Origin: Helicobacter sp. 13S00482-2
Lineage (GTDB): Bacteria > Campylobacterota > Campylobacteria > Campylobacterales > Helicobacteraceae
Direction of reading: 5' to 3'
Length of the DNA: 42,519 bases
Assembly: GCF_002272795.1 (NCBI RefSeq)
Contig: NZ_MLAT01000013.1
Span: 1-42,519 of the forward strand
Shown: positions 1 to 8,547 of the stretch, in pieces
Layout: each line of letters starts with the position of its first letter
Numbering within the stretch: position 1 is the stretch's first letter
Made by a program: the position numbers and the translations under genes
Notes under the pieces: generated by a model
What the model was told of the DNA's origin: nothing
The model's input: only the letters and a program-made list of their open reading frames with translations
Databases searched by the model: none

Positions 1-226
1 ATTGAAGATTTCAAAGTCTAAAGATTTCAAAACTCAAGACATTCTTTCAATATAAACAAGAGTTTAGAAATACATACAACAAAGGAATATTTTATTCAGA
101 GATGCTAAACTTCTTAAGACTCTTTATAAGTTTCAAGACTACCCAAGTATAAGCAATCAATCTAATCACTTATGATGATGGAGTAAGACGTATCTATTGA
201 AATGACTATCAAGCAACAAGAATAAG

Positions 227-253
227 ATGCAATTGTTTCATATCAAATTGCAT
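227..253. repeat. 8-bp inverted repeat abutting the integrase remnant
   Basis: ATGCAATT at 227-234 and AATTGCAT at 246-253 form a perfect 8-bp stem around an 11-base loop. The right arm ends at the base before the stop codon of the truncated integrase (254-256). No T-run follows on the minus strand, so it is not a convincing intrinsic terminator. The rest of 1-226 has no supportable gene. It holds a short direct repeat, AAGATTTCAAA at 5-15 and 21-31. Confidence 0.45.
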
Positions 254-757
254 TCAAATTTTTCTTGAATTGTCAAAATTTTGAATGGTGATGCCGTATT
301 CTACTTGGGCAAATTTTAAAATGGATTTTGCATATGCAATTACCTGATTTATGGTTTTATTGGCTAATTTTTCGCTCAAGGCTATCATAATGTCATTTAA
401 ATCTTTTTGGGCAATCTTATCTACCATTTTCTCGCCAATTGGTTCTAAATGCTTGATTCTTCCATTTATGTTTGAATAAGATTTTTTCTTTAAATGAAGC
501 TTTTGGAGTTCCAAAAACCTATCAACAACTTCTTTGAATTTCAAAGGTTTGTTTTTGGGATCATCAGAATTCTCTCGTTTTATTTTTTCGTTGTACGCCA
601 TTTTTTCAGTCCAACCTTCAAATTTTGTCCCTACTTTCAACTCCTGCCTTTGATTGTCTTTTGTAAATCTAATATAATAGGCTATATCTCCATTACTTAG
701 TTTTTTATATCTTACGCCCTGATATTTTGAGCTACTTATATTTTTTTCTGTCCCCAA
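254..757 (-). pseudogene. Tyrosine-recombinase integrase remnant, catalytic domain missing
   Basis: The 167-residue product resembles the N-terminal half of phage or island tyrosine integrases. Residues about 9-60 look like an arm-type DNA-binding domain (KYQGVRYKKLSNGDIAYYIR). Residues about 70-155 look like the SAM-like core-binding domain. Full integrases are usually 350-400 residues and end in the R..H-x-x-R..H/W..Y catalytic domain; none of that is here or in the remaining 253 bases. The start appears to be TTG at 757, preceded by a GGGG-containing ribosome-binding site in the run AAAAAAAGGGGACAG. It lies just beyond the 3' end of tRNA-Ser, the classical integration target. I read it as the scar of a lost island. 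A short regulatory protein is possible but less likely. Confidence 0.72.
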
Positions 758-772
758 TCTGTCCCCTTTTTT

Positions 773-884
773 TAATGAAATTAAATGAAAGTAAATGAAA
801 TTTTAGGAGTTCAATTGAAAATGATTATATCAAACAAATCTCGTATTTAGGAAAGTTTGGGAGTTAAAATGAAATAAAATGAAA
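773..884. repeat. Iterated WAATGAAA octamers with 10-bp spacing
   Basis: The octamer (T/A)AATGAAA occurs at 773-780, 783-790 and 793-800, and AAATGAAA again at 867-874 and 877-884. Within each cluster the period is exactly 10 bp, about one helical turn. Both clusters are accompanied by a GGAGTT or GGGAGTT element. They lie between the integrase start and the tRNA-Ser 3' end, where arm-type integrase or excisionase sites would be expected. The function is inferred from position only. Confidence 0.6.
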
Positions 885-910
885 GTTTAAGAAAAGTGCG
901 TAAAATGCGG

Positions 911-998
911 TGGCGGAGAGAAAGGGATTCGAACCCTTGAAGGCTTGCACCTTACACGCGTTCCAGGCGTGCTCCTTCAACCACTCGGACATCTCCCC
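911..998 (-). tRNA. tRNA-Ser(GGA)
   Basis: This is an 88-nt class II tRNA with encoded CCA. The acceptor stem GGGGAGA pairs with TCTCTCC, with one G-U pair. The anticodon stem CACGC/GCGTG encloses the loop CTGGAAC, giving anticodon GGA. The long variable arm is typical of serine tRNAs and the T-loop contains GTTCGAATC. It starts 21 bases after the 126-residue hypothetical gene on the same strand, so it may be cotranscribed with the tat-queA-rsmG unit and processed out. Its 3' end faces the integrase remnant. Confidence 0.97.
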
Positions 999-1019
999 GA
1001 AGCCGTGATTGTAGCTAAA

Positions 1020-1400
1020 TTATCCTAAAATATCTCTAAAAACAACCCCATCAATGCCTAATTTTGCCAATGCCTCTATTTCGACTTTATCCTCAATCAC
1101 ATAGAGTATTTTCATATCAAACAAATAAGTTTCAGCGATTTTTTGATAGATCTCTGGGGATTTATCAAGTATTACATAGCTAGCTCCAAGCGAAGCATAA
1201 AAAATAAAGTCTATAATATTCTCTACCTTGATAGCATATTTCACATTGTTTTCAAAACAATGATGAGAAAGCGCATAACGATCATCATCTTTAGCCTCAA
1301 ACCACACGAGATAACTACTGTGAATTCGTTGCACATCTTCAATTGCGTGAATCTTTATTAATCTAGGATAAGGAATACCCTCATATCCAAATATGATCAT
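1020..1400 (-). CDS. Conserved hypothetical protein, half-barrel-like
   Basis: I do not recognise a named function for this 126-residue protein. It has no signal peptide, membrane segment or cysteine cluster. Predicted strands and helices alternate: YLVWFEA, YAIKVE, ASYVILD, KILYVIE and DGVVFR, with helices between. The modules ending ASLGASYVILD and AKLGIDGVVFR are each a helix, then a glycine turn, then a strand, as in phosphate-binding or phosphodiesterase TIM barrels. The length would suit only half a barrel. It lies 12 bases downstream of the zinc-ribbon gene and has a good ribosome-binding site, AAAGGAAAA. It is the last protein gene of the tatB unit. Confidence 0.75.
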   Translation of the reverse strand: MIIFGYEGIPYPRLIKIHAIEDVQRIHSSYLVWFEAKDDDRYALSHHCFENNVKYAIKVENIIDFIFYASLGASYVILDKSPEIYQKIAETYLFDMKILYVIEDKVEIEALAKLGIDGVVFRDILG

Positions 1401-1412
1401 TTTATTTTCCTT

Positions 1413-1619
1413 TTAATCCAGGCATTTTTTTGAACAAAAATACTTTTTACCAACCATAATGGCCTCCTTAGAAGAGACATAAGTGCCACATCTACAACAC
1501 TCAACCATAGTTTCCTCTTGAGAATTTTTGGGATATTTCTTCTTATCTATAGGAGACTTCCTAAAGAAGAAAAACCACACTATAAGTGCAATCACAAGTA
1601 ATACAATCAAAAATCGCAT
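1413..1619 (-). CDS. Small membrane-anchored zinc-ribbon protein (PP0621 family)
   Basis: The 68-residue protein has one N-terminal transmembrane helix (residues about 2-19) followed by RKSP and a short linker. A four-cysteine cluster follows: CRCG, then CSKKC about 20 residues later, suggesting a zinc ribbon. This matches the small PP0621-type proteins found beside rsmG in Helicobacter. The start codon shares one base with the rsmG stop (TGATG), implying translational coupling. Metal binding and membrane topology are inferred; no activity is assigned. Confidence 0.8.
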   Translation of the reverse strand: MRFLIVLLVIALIVWFFFFRKSPIDKKKYPKNSQEETMVECCRCGTYVSSKEAIMVGKKYFCSKKCLD

Positions 1620-2191
1620 CAGATTTCCTTTCTATAAAAATAAATTCTCTTTTCTCGATAAAAACACTCATTTTCCAAAGCATCTATCTCAGATTCCAAA
1701 TGCTCACCTTTATAAAATAAATAATGCCCATTTTTTTTCAAAAACCTCTTAGAGTTTTTTATGAGTTCCTTGCTTTGCATCACTGCTCTTGAGGTGATTA
1801 AATCCACCTTTTTATGAAACTCTAAATCCTCTATCAAACACTTTTGAACATCAATACCCTTTAATCCAAGTTCAATGATAAGATTTTTTAAAAAACTTGC
1901 TCGCTTCAATCTTGGCTCAACCAAAATAAACTCACATTCAGGTTTGCAAATAGCTAAGGGAAGTGCTGGAAACCCTGAACCACTACCAATGTCAATACAA
2001 GATGCAAAATCTTGAATGAATTTTAACGGATATATAGAATCATAGATATTTGTATATACTTCATTAACGCTATTTATACCGCTCAAATTATGAGTTTTAT
2101 TCCAATGCAATAAAACTTCAGCGTATGTTTCAAAATGCTCTATGGTCTTGATATCTAAGGAAAATTCCTCCTGAATTTTATCTGATCTCAT
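1619..2191 (-). CDS. rsmG: 16S rRNA (guanine-N7)-methyltransferase RsmG
   Basis: RsmG (GidB) methylates N7 of G527 in 16S rRNA using S-adenosylmethionine. The 190-residue product has the expected Rossmann motif I, DIGSGSGFPALPLA (about residues 67-80), then LVEPRLKRASFL and later TSRAV. Length is normal for epsilonproteobacterial RsmG. The start overlaps the queA stop as ATGA, so it is coupled to queA. A run of eight A's lies in the codons for FLKKNGH (near 1731-1738), a possible slippage site in an otherwise intact gene. Confidence 0.96.
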   Translation of the reverse strand: MRSDKIQEEFSLDIKTIEHFETYAEVLLHWNKTHNLSGINSVNEVYTNIYDSIYPLKFIQDFASCIDIGSGSGFPALPLAICKPECEFILVEPRLKRASFLKNLIIELGLKGIDVQKCLIEDLEFHKKVDLITSRAVMQSKELIKNSKRFLKKNGHYLFYKGEHLESEIDALENECFYREKRIYFYRKEI

Positions 2192-3228
2192 AAAATCAAC
2201 ATTCCATCACCATAAGAATAAAATCTATATTTATTTTCAATGGCAATTTCATAAAGCTCTTTGCATTTTTGCACTCCAATCATCGAACTAACAAGCATTA
2301 TGAGACTTGATTTAGGCAAATGAAAATTTGTCAAAAGATGATTTGCTTTTATGACTTTATTGCCTGGATGCAAAAACACATCACACTCTGAATATAAGGT
2401 TTTTTCTTTGTTGATATTTTTCAATCTAGCATAGTATTCTACACTTCTAAGCGCTGTTGTACCCACACATAAAATAGACTTAGCATTGTCTATTTTTTCC
2501 ATACTCATGGGAGAGAGTACAAGTCGTTCACTATGTATTTGATGCGATCTTATATCCTGCGCTTCTACTGCACTAAATGTCCCTGCTCCAACATGGAGGG
2601 TGAGAAAACAATGTGAAAACTCTTTTTTTAATCTCTGCAAGGCTGTGGGCGAAAAATGCAATGAGGCAGTTGGAGCTGCCACTGCCCCTAAATTTTTAGC
2701 AAACACACTCTGATATTCAGATATATCAAGCTTTTCATCAGGACGCTTGATATAAGGAGGCAAGGGAGTGTGTCCGATTTTATCTAGCATCTCTAAAACA
2801 CCCTTGAGATTGAGCTCACTTCCTTGATAAAAGAACTTCACAATCCGATAGCCATCATCTCTAGTCTCTTCTATGACACTTTCATATCCATTTACAAGGC
2901 TTATATGAGTGCCCTCTTTTACTTTACCTTTAATTTGAACCAAATAGCTATTTTGGCCTATTTCTTGATGGTATAACAACTCAATATTTCCACCACTTTT
3001 TTTGCGTCCATAAATTCTAGCTTTTATTACTTTTGTATCATTAAGGACTATCAAGGACTCTTTGGGAATAAAATCAAAAATATGATAAAAATCACTATGA
3101 AAAATCTCATCATTTTTTCTATCATAAACCATCAATTTTGCACTTTCTTTAGGAATGGCAGGATAATCAGCTATGAGTTCTTTGGGTAAAAAATAATCAT
3201 AACTGTGTAGTGAAAAATCTTCGTGCAT
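2188..3228 (-). CDS. queA: S-adenosylmethionine:tRNA ribosyltransferase-isomerase QueA
   Basis: QueA transfers and isomerises the ribosyl moiety of AdoMet onto 7-aminomethyl-7-deazaguanine in tRNA, forming epoxyqueuosine. The 346-residue protein shows family landmarks: the N-terminal YDYFLPKELIADYPA, NDTKVIKARIYGRK, then APTASLHF, LHVGAGTF and a C-terminal TNFHLPKSSLIMLVS segment. Length is typical. It starts 14 bases after tatC and overlaps rsmG by four bases. The tatC-queA-rsmG order agrees with H. pylori. Confidence 0.97.
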   Translation of the reverse strand: MHEDFSLHSYDYFLPKELIADYPAIPKESAKLMVYDRKNDEIFHSDFYHIFDFIPKESLIVLNDTKVIKARIYGRKKSGGNIELLYHQEIGQNSYLVQIKGKVKEGTHISLVNGYESVIEETRDDGYRIVKFFYQGSELNLKGVLEMLDKIGHTPLPPYIKRPDEKLDISEYQSVFAKNLGAVAAPTASLHFSPTALQRLKKEFSHCFLTLHVGAGTFSAVEAQDIRSHQIHSERLVLSPMSMEKIDNAKSILCVGTTALRSVEYYARLKNINKEKTLYSECDVFLHPGNKVIKANHLLTNFHLPKSSLIMLVSSMIGVQKCKELYEIAIENKYRFYSYGDGMLIL

Positions 3229-3242
3229 TTATTTATATCTTT

Positions 3243-3983
3243 TTATTCCTCTTGCTTATCTTCTTTTGGTGCTGGATTTACAATCTTTGCTATCAAGATT
3301 GAAAGTAGATAAAGGCCAATCAAAGGAAGTGCCATAAAGAGCTGAGAAATAACATCTGGAGGAGTGATAATGGCTGCTAAAATAAAAATAATCACAATCG
3401 CATATTTAAAATACTCCTTCAAAGTCGCATCTGTAATCAATCCAATTTTTGCTAAAAAATATGCTAAAACAGGCAATTCAAACGCAACCCCAAAACCGAT
3501 CACAACTCGAGTAAAAAATGTGATATAGCTTGAAACAGAAATATTTGCTTGAAATTCTTCATTTCCAAACATCAAAATAAACTTGATAGTAATAGGAAAA
3601 ACCACATAATAGGCAAATGCCGCACCACCTAAAAACATCAATGTTCCAAAAATTACAAAAGGCAGTACGACCTTTTTTTCATTCTTGTATAATCCAGGTG
3701 CGACAAACAGCCATAATTGCCAAAAAATAATCGGCATTGAAATCAAAAGAGCAGCAAAAAAACTAACCTTCATAGCTGCAATGACACCTTCTGCAGGTGA
3801 TATTTGAATGAGCATACCACTTACTTCTTTAGAACTAAAAGCTGCATTTAAAGGTGCTTTTATCCATTCAAAAATATGCTTCCAGAAGCTAAAGCAAACT
3901 AGAAAGGCCACCAAAACACTAGCGACACAGACCATTAACCTATTACGGAGATCTTGGATATGAGGTTTTAAATCTTCAAACAT
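3243..3983 (-). CDS. tatC: Sec-independent protein translocase TatC
   Basis: TatC is the polytopic receptor of the twin-arginine pathway, recognising RR signal peptides with TatB in the inner membrane. The 246-residue protein has six hydrophobic segments and the conserved N-terminal signature DLKPHIQDLRNRL. The first periplasmic loop contains the expected SPAEGVIAAMKVS, and the TM3 region includes FVAPGLYKNEKK. Its ATG directly abuts the tatB stop. No tatA gene is visible here; it normally sits elsewhere in Helicobacter. Confidence 0.97.
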   Translation of the reverse strand: MFEDLKPHIQDLRNRLMVCVASVLVAFLVCFSFWKHIFEWIKAPLNAAFSSKEVSGMLIQISPAEGVIAAMKVSFFAALLISMPIIFWQLWLFVAPGLYKNEKKVVLPFVIFGTLMFLGGAAFAYYVVFPITIKFILMFGNEEFQANISVSSYITFFTRVVIGFGVAFELPVLAYFLAKIGLITDATLKEYFKYAIVIIFILAAIITPPDVISQLFMALPLIGLYLLSILIAKIVNPAPKEDKQEE

Positions 3984-4556
3984 CTATTCATCTCCCTTGT
4001 CTGTTTTCTTTGATTTTTTAAACCCAACGCTTTTGGTTGATTTTGGGGTAATGACTCTTTTTTGAAATGTATCAGTTTCTTTGGGAGGTTTTGAGGCTTT
4101 TTTAGTCGCAGTTTTGGTAGATTTTTTTTCACTAACAACAAGAGATTCATCTGAAGATTGCTCATTTTTTGGTTTTCTGCCACGTTTTTTAGGTTGATTT
4201 TCTTCATAAGAAAGAGCTGCATCTGGAGCTGGTATCTTTGGTGTTTTGATGGGTTTTTTTGGATTATTTTCTTCCTTGTATTTACCAAACATATCATCAA
4301 TTTCTTTGAGTTGAATGTCTTTGGTCATACTATCAATACTATTTTCAAAATTACTCTTATATTCAAGTGCTTCTTTCTTGATTTCACTCATGTGGAGTTC
4401 TTTATCAAAAGTATCTTTAGCATCATTGAGAGTTTTTTTCACAGCTTTAAAAAACTTCACAATATCTATGATAGCTTGAGGAAGTTTCTCAGGTCCTAAG
4501 AAAATAACTGCCACGATCAAAATAACTAAAATTTCAAAAATACCCATACCAAACAT
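3984..4556 (-). CDS. tatB: Sec-independent protein translocase TatB
   Basis: TatB partners TatC in binding twin-arginine substrates. The 190-residue protein begins MFGMGIFEILVILIVAVIFL, a single N-terminal transmembrane helix, followed by GPEKLP and an amphipathic helix. The C-terminal half is a long Lys/Ser/Pro-rich tail with KKRGRKPKN. The length and first residue match H. pylori TatB. The ribosome-binding site GAAGG precedes the ATG. It heads the minus-strand unit tatB-tatC-queA-rsmG. An A8 run lies in the tail near 4124. Confidence 0.95.
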   Translation of the reverse strand: MFGMGIFEILVILIVAVIFLGPEKLPQAIIDIVKFFKAVKKTLNDAKDTFDKELHMSEIKKEALEYKSNFENSIDSMTKDIQLKEIDDMFGKYKEENNPKKPIKTPKIPAPDAALSYEENQPKKRGRKPKNEQSSDESLVVSEKKSTKTATKKASKPPKETDTFQKRVITPKSTKSVGFKKSKKTDKGDE

Positions 4557-4585
4557 AATTAAGAGCCTTCCGATTACCCTAATTT

Positions 4586-4610
4586 TTTATAACCCAATTT
4601 CATTATTGTA
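4586..4610 (-). promoter_or_regulatory. Predicted tatB promoter -10 elements
   Basis: On the minus strand, TACAAT (4610-4605) and TATAAA (4591-4586) are both plausible -10 hexamers, giving leaders of about 20-45 bases before tatB. Epsilonproteobacterial sigma-80 promoters often lack a clear -35, so this rests on the -10 alone. Confidence 0.35.
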
Positions 4611-4654
4611 TAACAAAAATTCTAAAGCTTTACTTCAAATTAATCAAGTTGTAT

Positions 4655-4724
4655 CCAAGCTAAAAATGAAATCCATTGCTTAGGAATAAAAAATGCTTGT
4701 TTTTTAGCATACATTTGATAGAAT
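4655..4724 (+). promoter_or_regulatory. Hairpin pair and serS promoter
   Basis: TAGAAT at 4719-4724 is a plausible -10 for serS, giving a leader of about 30 bases. Just upstream are two hairpins. The first has arms CCAAGC (4655-4660) and GCTTAGG (4678-4684), with one bulged base and an inner AATG/CATT pairing. The second has arms ATGCT (4693-4697) and AGCAT (4706-4710). They could belong to a longer serS leader, a small RNA or a protein-binding site. Confidence 0.35.
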
Positions 4725-4761
4725 CCAGCATCAAATTCTCAAATAAAATAAGGCGGTTGCG

Positions 4762-6051
4762 ATGATAGATATAAAGCTTCTACTGAATGATTTTGAATCC
4801 ATAAGCAATAAGTTACAAACAAAAAAGGTAGATGTCCAAACACTCCAGAATCTGAAAGATACCGCCTCTATTTACAAAAAAAATAAGCAAGATCTTGAAA
4901 CCTTGCAATCTCATCAAAACAAAACTTCCAAGCTCTTTGGAGAGTATAAAAAAGAAGGCAAAGATACACTCATACTCAAAAATGAACTAGAATCCAATAA
5001 ACAAAAAATAAGTCTTTTGAGTGATGAAGTAGGCAGAATTGAAAAAAATCTCCAAAATATCCTCTTTGGCATCCCTAATCTTCCTGATGATAAAACACCC
5101 ATAGGAGATGATGAAACTAGCAATGTAGAGATAAAAAAAATTCTCTCTCCAAAAACATTTGATTTTTCTCCCAAAGAACATTGGGAACTCGCACAAAAAA
5201 ATCATTGGATAGATTTTGAAGCAGGGGCAAAACTAGCAAAAAGTAGGTTTTCAGTCCTAAGAGGTATGGGAGCTAGACTCAATAGAGCTTTAATAAATTT
5301 TATGCTTGATCACAACCAAAAAGCTGGATTTGAAATGGTGGTAACGCCTGTGATTGTGAATAAAAATATGCTTTTTGGCACAGGGCAATTACCAAAATTC
5401 GAAGATGATATGTTTAAAGTCAGTGGGGATTTAGAGGAATTAAACACACCAGCAGGAGAAAAACCAAAAGGACATGATCTATACCTCATCTCCACTTCAG
5501 AAATCACCCTAACTAATCTATACAATGACACTATTATACCCGCTGAAGAGTTGCCTATCATGCTCACAGCACAAACGCCTTGTTTTAGAAAAGAAGCTGG
5601 AAGTGCCGGAAGAGACACTAGAGGAATGATTCGCCAACATCAATTTGACAAGGTAGAATTAGTCGCCCTTACCCATCCTGATAATAGCGAAGAAATGCAA
5701 CTTAAAATGCTAAAAACAGCCAGCGATCTGCTTTGTGAGCTTGAATTACCTCATCGTTATATGCAACTCTGTAGCGGGGATTTGGGATTTAGTGCTTCAA
5801 ATACGGTAGATATAGAAGTATGGCTTCCAGGTCAAAATTGCTATCGAGAAATAAGCTCGGTTTCTAATACCCAAGATTTTCAGGCCAGAAGGGCAAAAAT
5901 TCGATTCAAAGATAAAAATAAAAACTCTTTGGTTCATACTCTTAATGGATCTTCCTTGGCAGTAGGAAGAACTCTAGTAGCGATAATGGAGAATTACCAA
6001 ACAAAAGATGGGGATATAGACATTCCAAATGTATTGAAAAAATATCTTTAA
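4762..6051 (+). CDS. serS: Seryl-tRNA synthetase
   Basis: SerS charges tRNA-Ser (and tRNA-Sec where present). The 429-residue protein has the N-terminal two-helix coiled-coil arm (about residues 1-105) that contacts the long variable arm. The class II catalytic core includes TSEITLTN, the motif 2 loop [15 protein letters not shown] and motif 3 [18 protein letters not shown]. It starts with ATG after AAGGCGG. It leads the plus-strand run serS-TPR-uvrD-flgA-ubiX-coaD-tmk-comF, as in H. pylori. One of its substrate tRNAs lies 3.8 kb away on the other strand. Confidence 0.98.
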   Translation: MIDIKLLLNDFESISNKLQTKKVDVQTLQNLKDTASIYKKNKQDLETLQSHQNKTSKLFGEYKKEGKDTLILKNELESNKQKISLLSDEVGRIEKNLQNILFGIPNLPDDKTPIGDDETSNVEIKKILSPKTFDFSPKEHWELAQKNHWIDFEAGAKLAKSRFSVLRGMGARLNRALINFMLDHNQKAGFEMVVTPVIVNKNMLFGTGQLPKFEDDMFKVSGDLEELNTPAGEKPKGHDLYLISTSEITLTNLYNDTIIPAEELPIMLTAQTPCFRKEAGSAGRDTRGMIRQHQFDKVELVALTHPDNSEEMQLKMLKTASDLLCELELPHRYMQLCSGDLGFSASNTVDIEVWLPGQNCYREISSVSNTQDFQARRAKIRFKDKNKNSLVHTLNGSSLAVGRTLVAIMENYQTKDGDIDIPNVLKKYL

Positions 6052-6063
6052 AAGCTGAAATGT

Positions 6064-8547
6064 ATGGCTAAAGAAAAAAATCCTAGCAATCCCACCGAAA
6101 TAAACTCAATAGGTGATGAGGCTTCTAATGAGAACCAAAGCCCAAAAGAAACAAAAAAGAATATTTTAAAAACGATTTTTGGAACCCTCTCAGGAATTTT
6201 TAATTCCAAATCCAACGAAGCCAAAAATAGTCAGGGGTTAAAAAACCAACTGAGGGAAAAATATCAAAATATCAAGCAAAACAAAAAAATTTTTTTTCCA
6301 CTTATTGGTGGCTGTTTTGCTTTATTTTTAATCATTATCGCCTCAATTTTACTTCTAAAACAAGATTCCCAAAAATCCAAAGCAACAAAGGATACATCAG
6401 AAATAGCCTCAATAAAACCTAAAGAAGTAATCTTGCCATCTATCCCTAAGCTAGAACCACAAGCATCTGAGATTAGCAATAAAAGCTTGGATAATCTCAT
6501 CAAAAAGGCTAATATGCTCTATAATGGTGGGGATAAGATAGAAGCATTGAACATCTTTGATAGTGTTGCTAACTTCTCACAAGCTATCGCTTCACATAAT
6601 CTTGGGGTTATAAAACTAAGAGAAAAAGACTATCTAAATGCAATCAAGTTTTTTGATGGTGCTATTGCTACTGGTGAAAATGTAAGTATAAGTGCTTTAG
6701 ATGCGATGGTTGCATCATTTTATTTGAAACGCCCTGATCTTTATGAATACTATAAAAAATTGGCAAATTCGCATATATCAGATTCTTCGCACAAGCCTTT
6801 TTATTCTTATCTATATGCTCTTATGCAATACTATAATGGATATTATTTTGAAAGCCTATCTCCGCTTTTAAATCCAAATTCACAAAATTACAAAAATCAA
6901 AACAATCGCTTATTGGCAAAAATGTTTTTACTATTTAATGATGACTATAATGCACTCATTTCTTTAAAAGAAATAGCAGAGCCAAAGGATTATAAAAGCT
7001 TAGGGCTTTTGTATGCACGCACAGGGGAATATTCAAAAGCAAAAAATTATCTATACAAGTATCTCAATGCTAATCCTAAAGATATTGGATCTATTTTAGC
7101 ACTAGAAACCATTGATCTAAAAACTGGGAATTTTGCATTGGCTGCAGGAGCACTAGATTCTATCAAAGATGATGATCTCAAAAAAGCAATGCAAACCTAC
7201 CCTATCAAAGTAGTTTTAAATCGATCGCTTTTTGATGTGAATCTAGCCCAAAAAGAATTTTGGAATAGAAGCTTTGAGATAGAAGAAAAATTACCTTATA
7301 AAATTATTTTTTATTATGCTCCTTTTAGGGTTTTTGATGCACAAGAAGCAATAAAAATGATACGCGAAGCAGGGGTATCTTCTGATATCAAAAATATTCA
7401 AGAAGCAAAAAATACGTTTATAAAAGGTGACACAATCTCAACTATCAATAAAAATATCACTAAAGCTCTGATTGAATTAAACAAAAACAATGTTCGAGAT
7501 GCCTTAAAGTATTTAGAGATTTCAGCAAAATCCAATCCTAACCACTCTGTATTGCACTATAATATTGGGCTTGTATATGCACAAATGGGAAACTTTCAGA
7601 AAGCTTACACTCATTTTTTAAGAGCTTATCATCTCAATAGTTATGATATCACTTCAGGTTTGTTTGCAATAATGGCAGGAACTTTTATATATCAAGACAC
7701 TAGTCGAATATCTCATCAAATAGCTCAAGATTTTGAGAATGTCCCTTTTAGCTCTAAAACAGAAAAAGAATTTCTCACTTCATTTATTGGTTATTTTACA
7801 AAAAATATCAATGATGGAATGGACTGGATCAAAAAAGCCAACCAAAAACTCCCTATTTACTACGCACTAGAAGCTGCTTATGGTATCAGGAATAAAGACA
7901 AAAATGCCCTTATAAACTCATTCTCAAATCTCAAACAAATCTATTCTGGAGATGTTGTTTCAAATATTTTATACGAACTCGCACACAACTATGATACCAA
8001 TCTCAAACAAGTTGCCCTTAGATTGCATAACTTATTCTTATCTGACAAGCTAGATCTAAGCAGTGTGTATTATGGTGCTGCTTTTAGCAGGGAGTTGTAT
8101 GTATATATAGGATTCATCACAGGATCATTGGAAAAACAAGAGAGAATATTGGAAGAAAAACTGATTTCTCAAACAGACACCCCCAATGGTATTATGCAAA
8201 CAATGGCACTCATTAACATCTATCAGCACAAATTTGAAAAGGCCTACGCACTTTATAATATCCTCATTGAAGATTTCAAAGAAAATGATGCCAAGACTAA
8301 ATTTTTAGGAGCAGTTGCAGCTATCGGATCAAATCATCCAGAAAATGCTGTATTATTGTTGCAACTCTCAAAAATGGATGCTCCAAGCGATCTTGAAACT
8401 CGTTATGTGCTAGGGTTGCTTTATCAAGAAGCGGGTAATTTTAATATAGCCTCTAATTATTTCAATTATATCTCTAATGGGGATTTCAAATCAGAATTTT
8501 TTGATTTTATTATCGATGTTAAAAAAATAAAGAGCTATCAAAAATGA
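6064..8547 (+). CDS. Large membrane-anchored TPR protein
   Basis: The 827-residue protein has a charged, Asn/Lys-rich N-terminus (about residues 1-75), one transmembrane helix (about 79-97, PLIGGCFALFLIIIASILLL), and a long, probably periplasmic region rich in helical repeats. TPR-like units are visible, for example ASHNLGVIKLREKDYLNAIK and HYNIGLVYAQMGNFQKAYTH, and another near the C-terminus (VLGLLYQEAGNFNIASNYF). Its position between serS and uvrD corresponds to a conserved Helicobacter hypothetical. A scaffold role is inferred from the repeats only. Its stop overlaps uvrD as ATGA. An A7T8 tract lies at the start of the transmembrane codons near 6284-6298. Confidence 0.85.
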   Translation: MAKEKNPSNPTEINSIGDEASNENQSPKETKKNILKTIFGTLSGIFNSKSNEAKNSQGLKNQLREKYQNIKQNKKIFFPLIGGCFALFLIIIASILLLKQDSQKSKATKDTSEIASIKPKEVILPSIPKLEPQASEISNKSLDNLIKKANMLYNGGDKIEALNIFDSVANFSQAIASHNLGVIKLREKDYLNAIKFFDGAIATGENVSISALDAMVASFYLKRPDLYEYYKKLANSHISDSSHKPFYSYLYALMQYYNGYYFESLSPLLNPNSQNYKNQNNRLLAKMFLLFNDDYNALISLKEIAEPKDYKSLGLLYARTGEYSKAKNYLYKYLNANPKDIGSILALETIDLKTGNFALAAGALDSIKDDDLKKAMQTYPIKVVLNRSLFDVNLAQKEFWNRSFEIEEKLPYKIIFYYAPFRVFDAQEAIKMIREAGVSSDIKNIQEAKNTFIKGDTISTINKNITKALIELNKNNVRDALKYLEISAKSNPNHSVLHYNIGLVYAQMGNFQKAYTHFLRAYHLNSYDITSGLFAIMAGTFIYQDTSRISHQIAQDFENVPFSSKTEKEFLTSFIGYFTKNINDGMDWIKKANQKLPIYYALEAAYGIRNKDKNALINSFSNLKQIYSGDVVSNILYELAHNYDTNLKQVALRLHNLFLSDKLDLSSVYYGAAFSRELYVYIGFITGSLEKQERILEEKLISQTDTPNGIMQTMALINIYQHKFEKAYALYNILIEDFKENDAKTKFLGAVAAIGSNHPENAVLLLQLSKMDAPSDLETRYVLGLLYQEAGNFNIASNYFNYISNGDFKSEFFDFIIDVKKIKSYQK

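Noticed and set aside
1-253. Possible continuation of the integrase or another gene at the left edge
   Set aside because: Reading the minus strand beyond the stop gives several stops in all frames and no catalytic-domain motifs.
3968-4499. Long open frames on both strands inside tatB (3968-4300 minus, 4158-4499 plus)
   Set aside because: They are Lys/Leu- or Phe/Ile-rich frames overlapping the recognisable TatB in another frame, with no family features or suitable start context.
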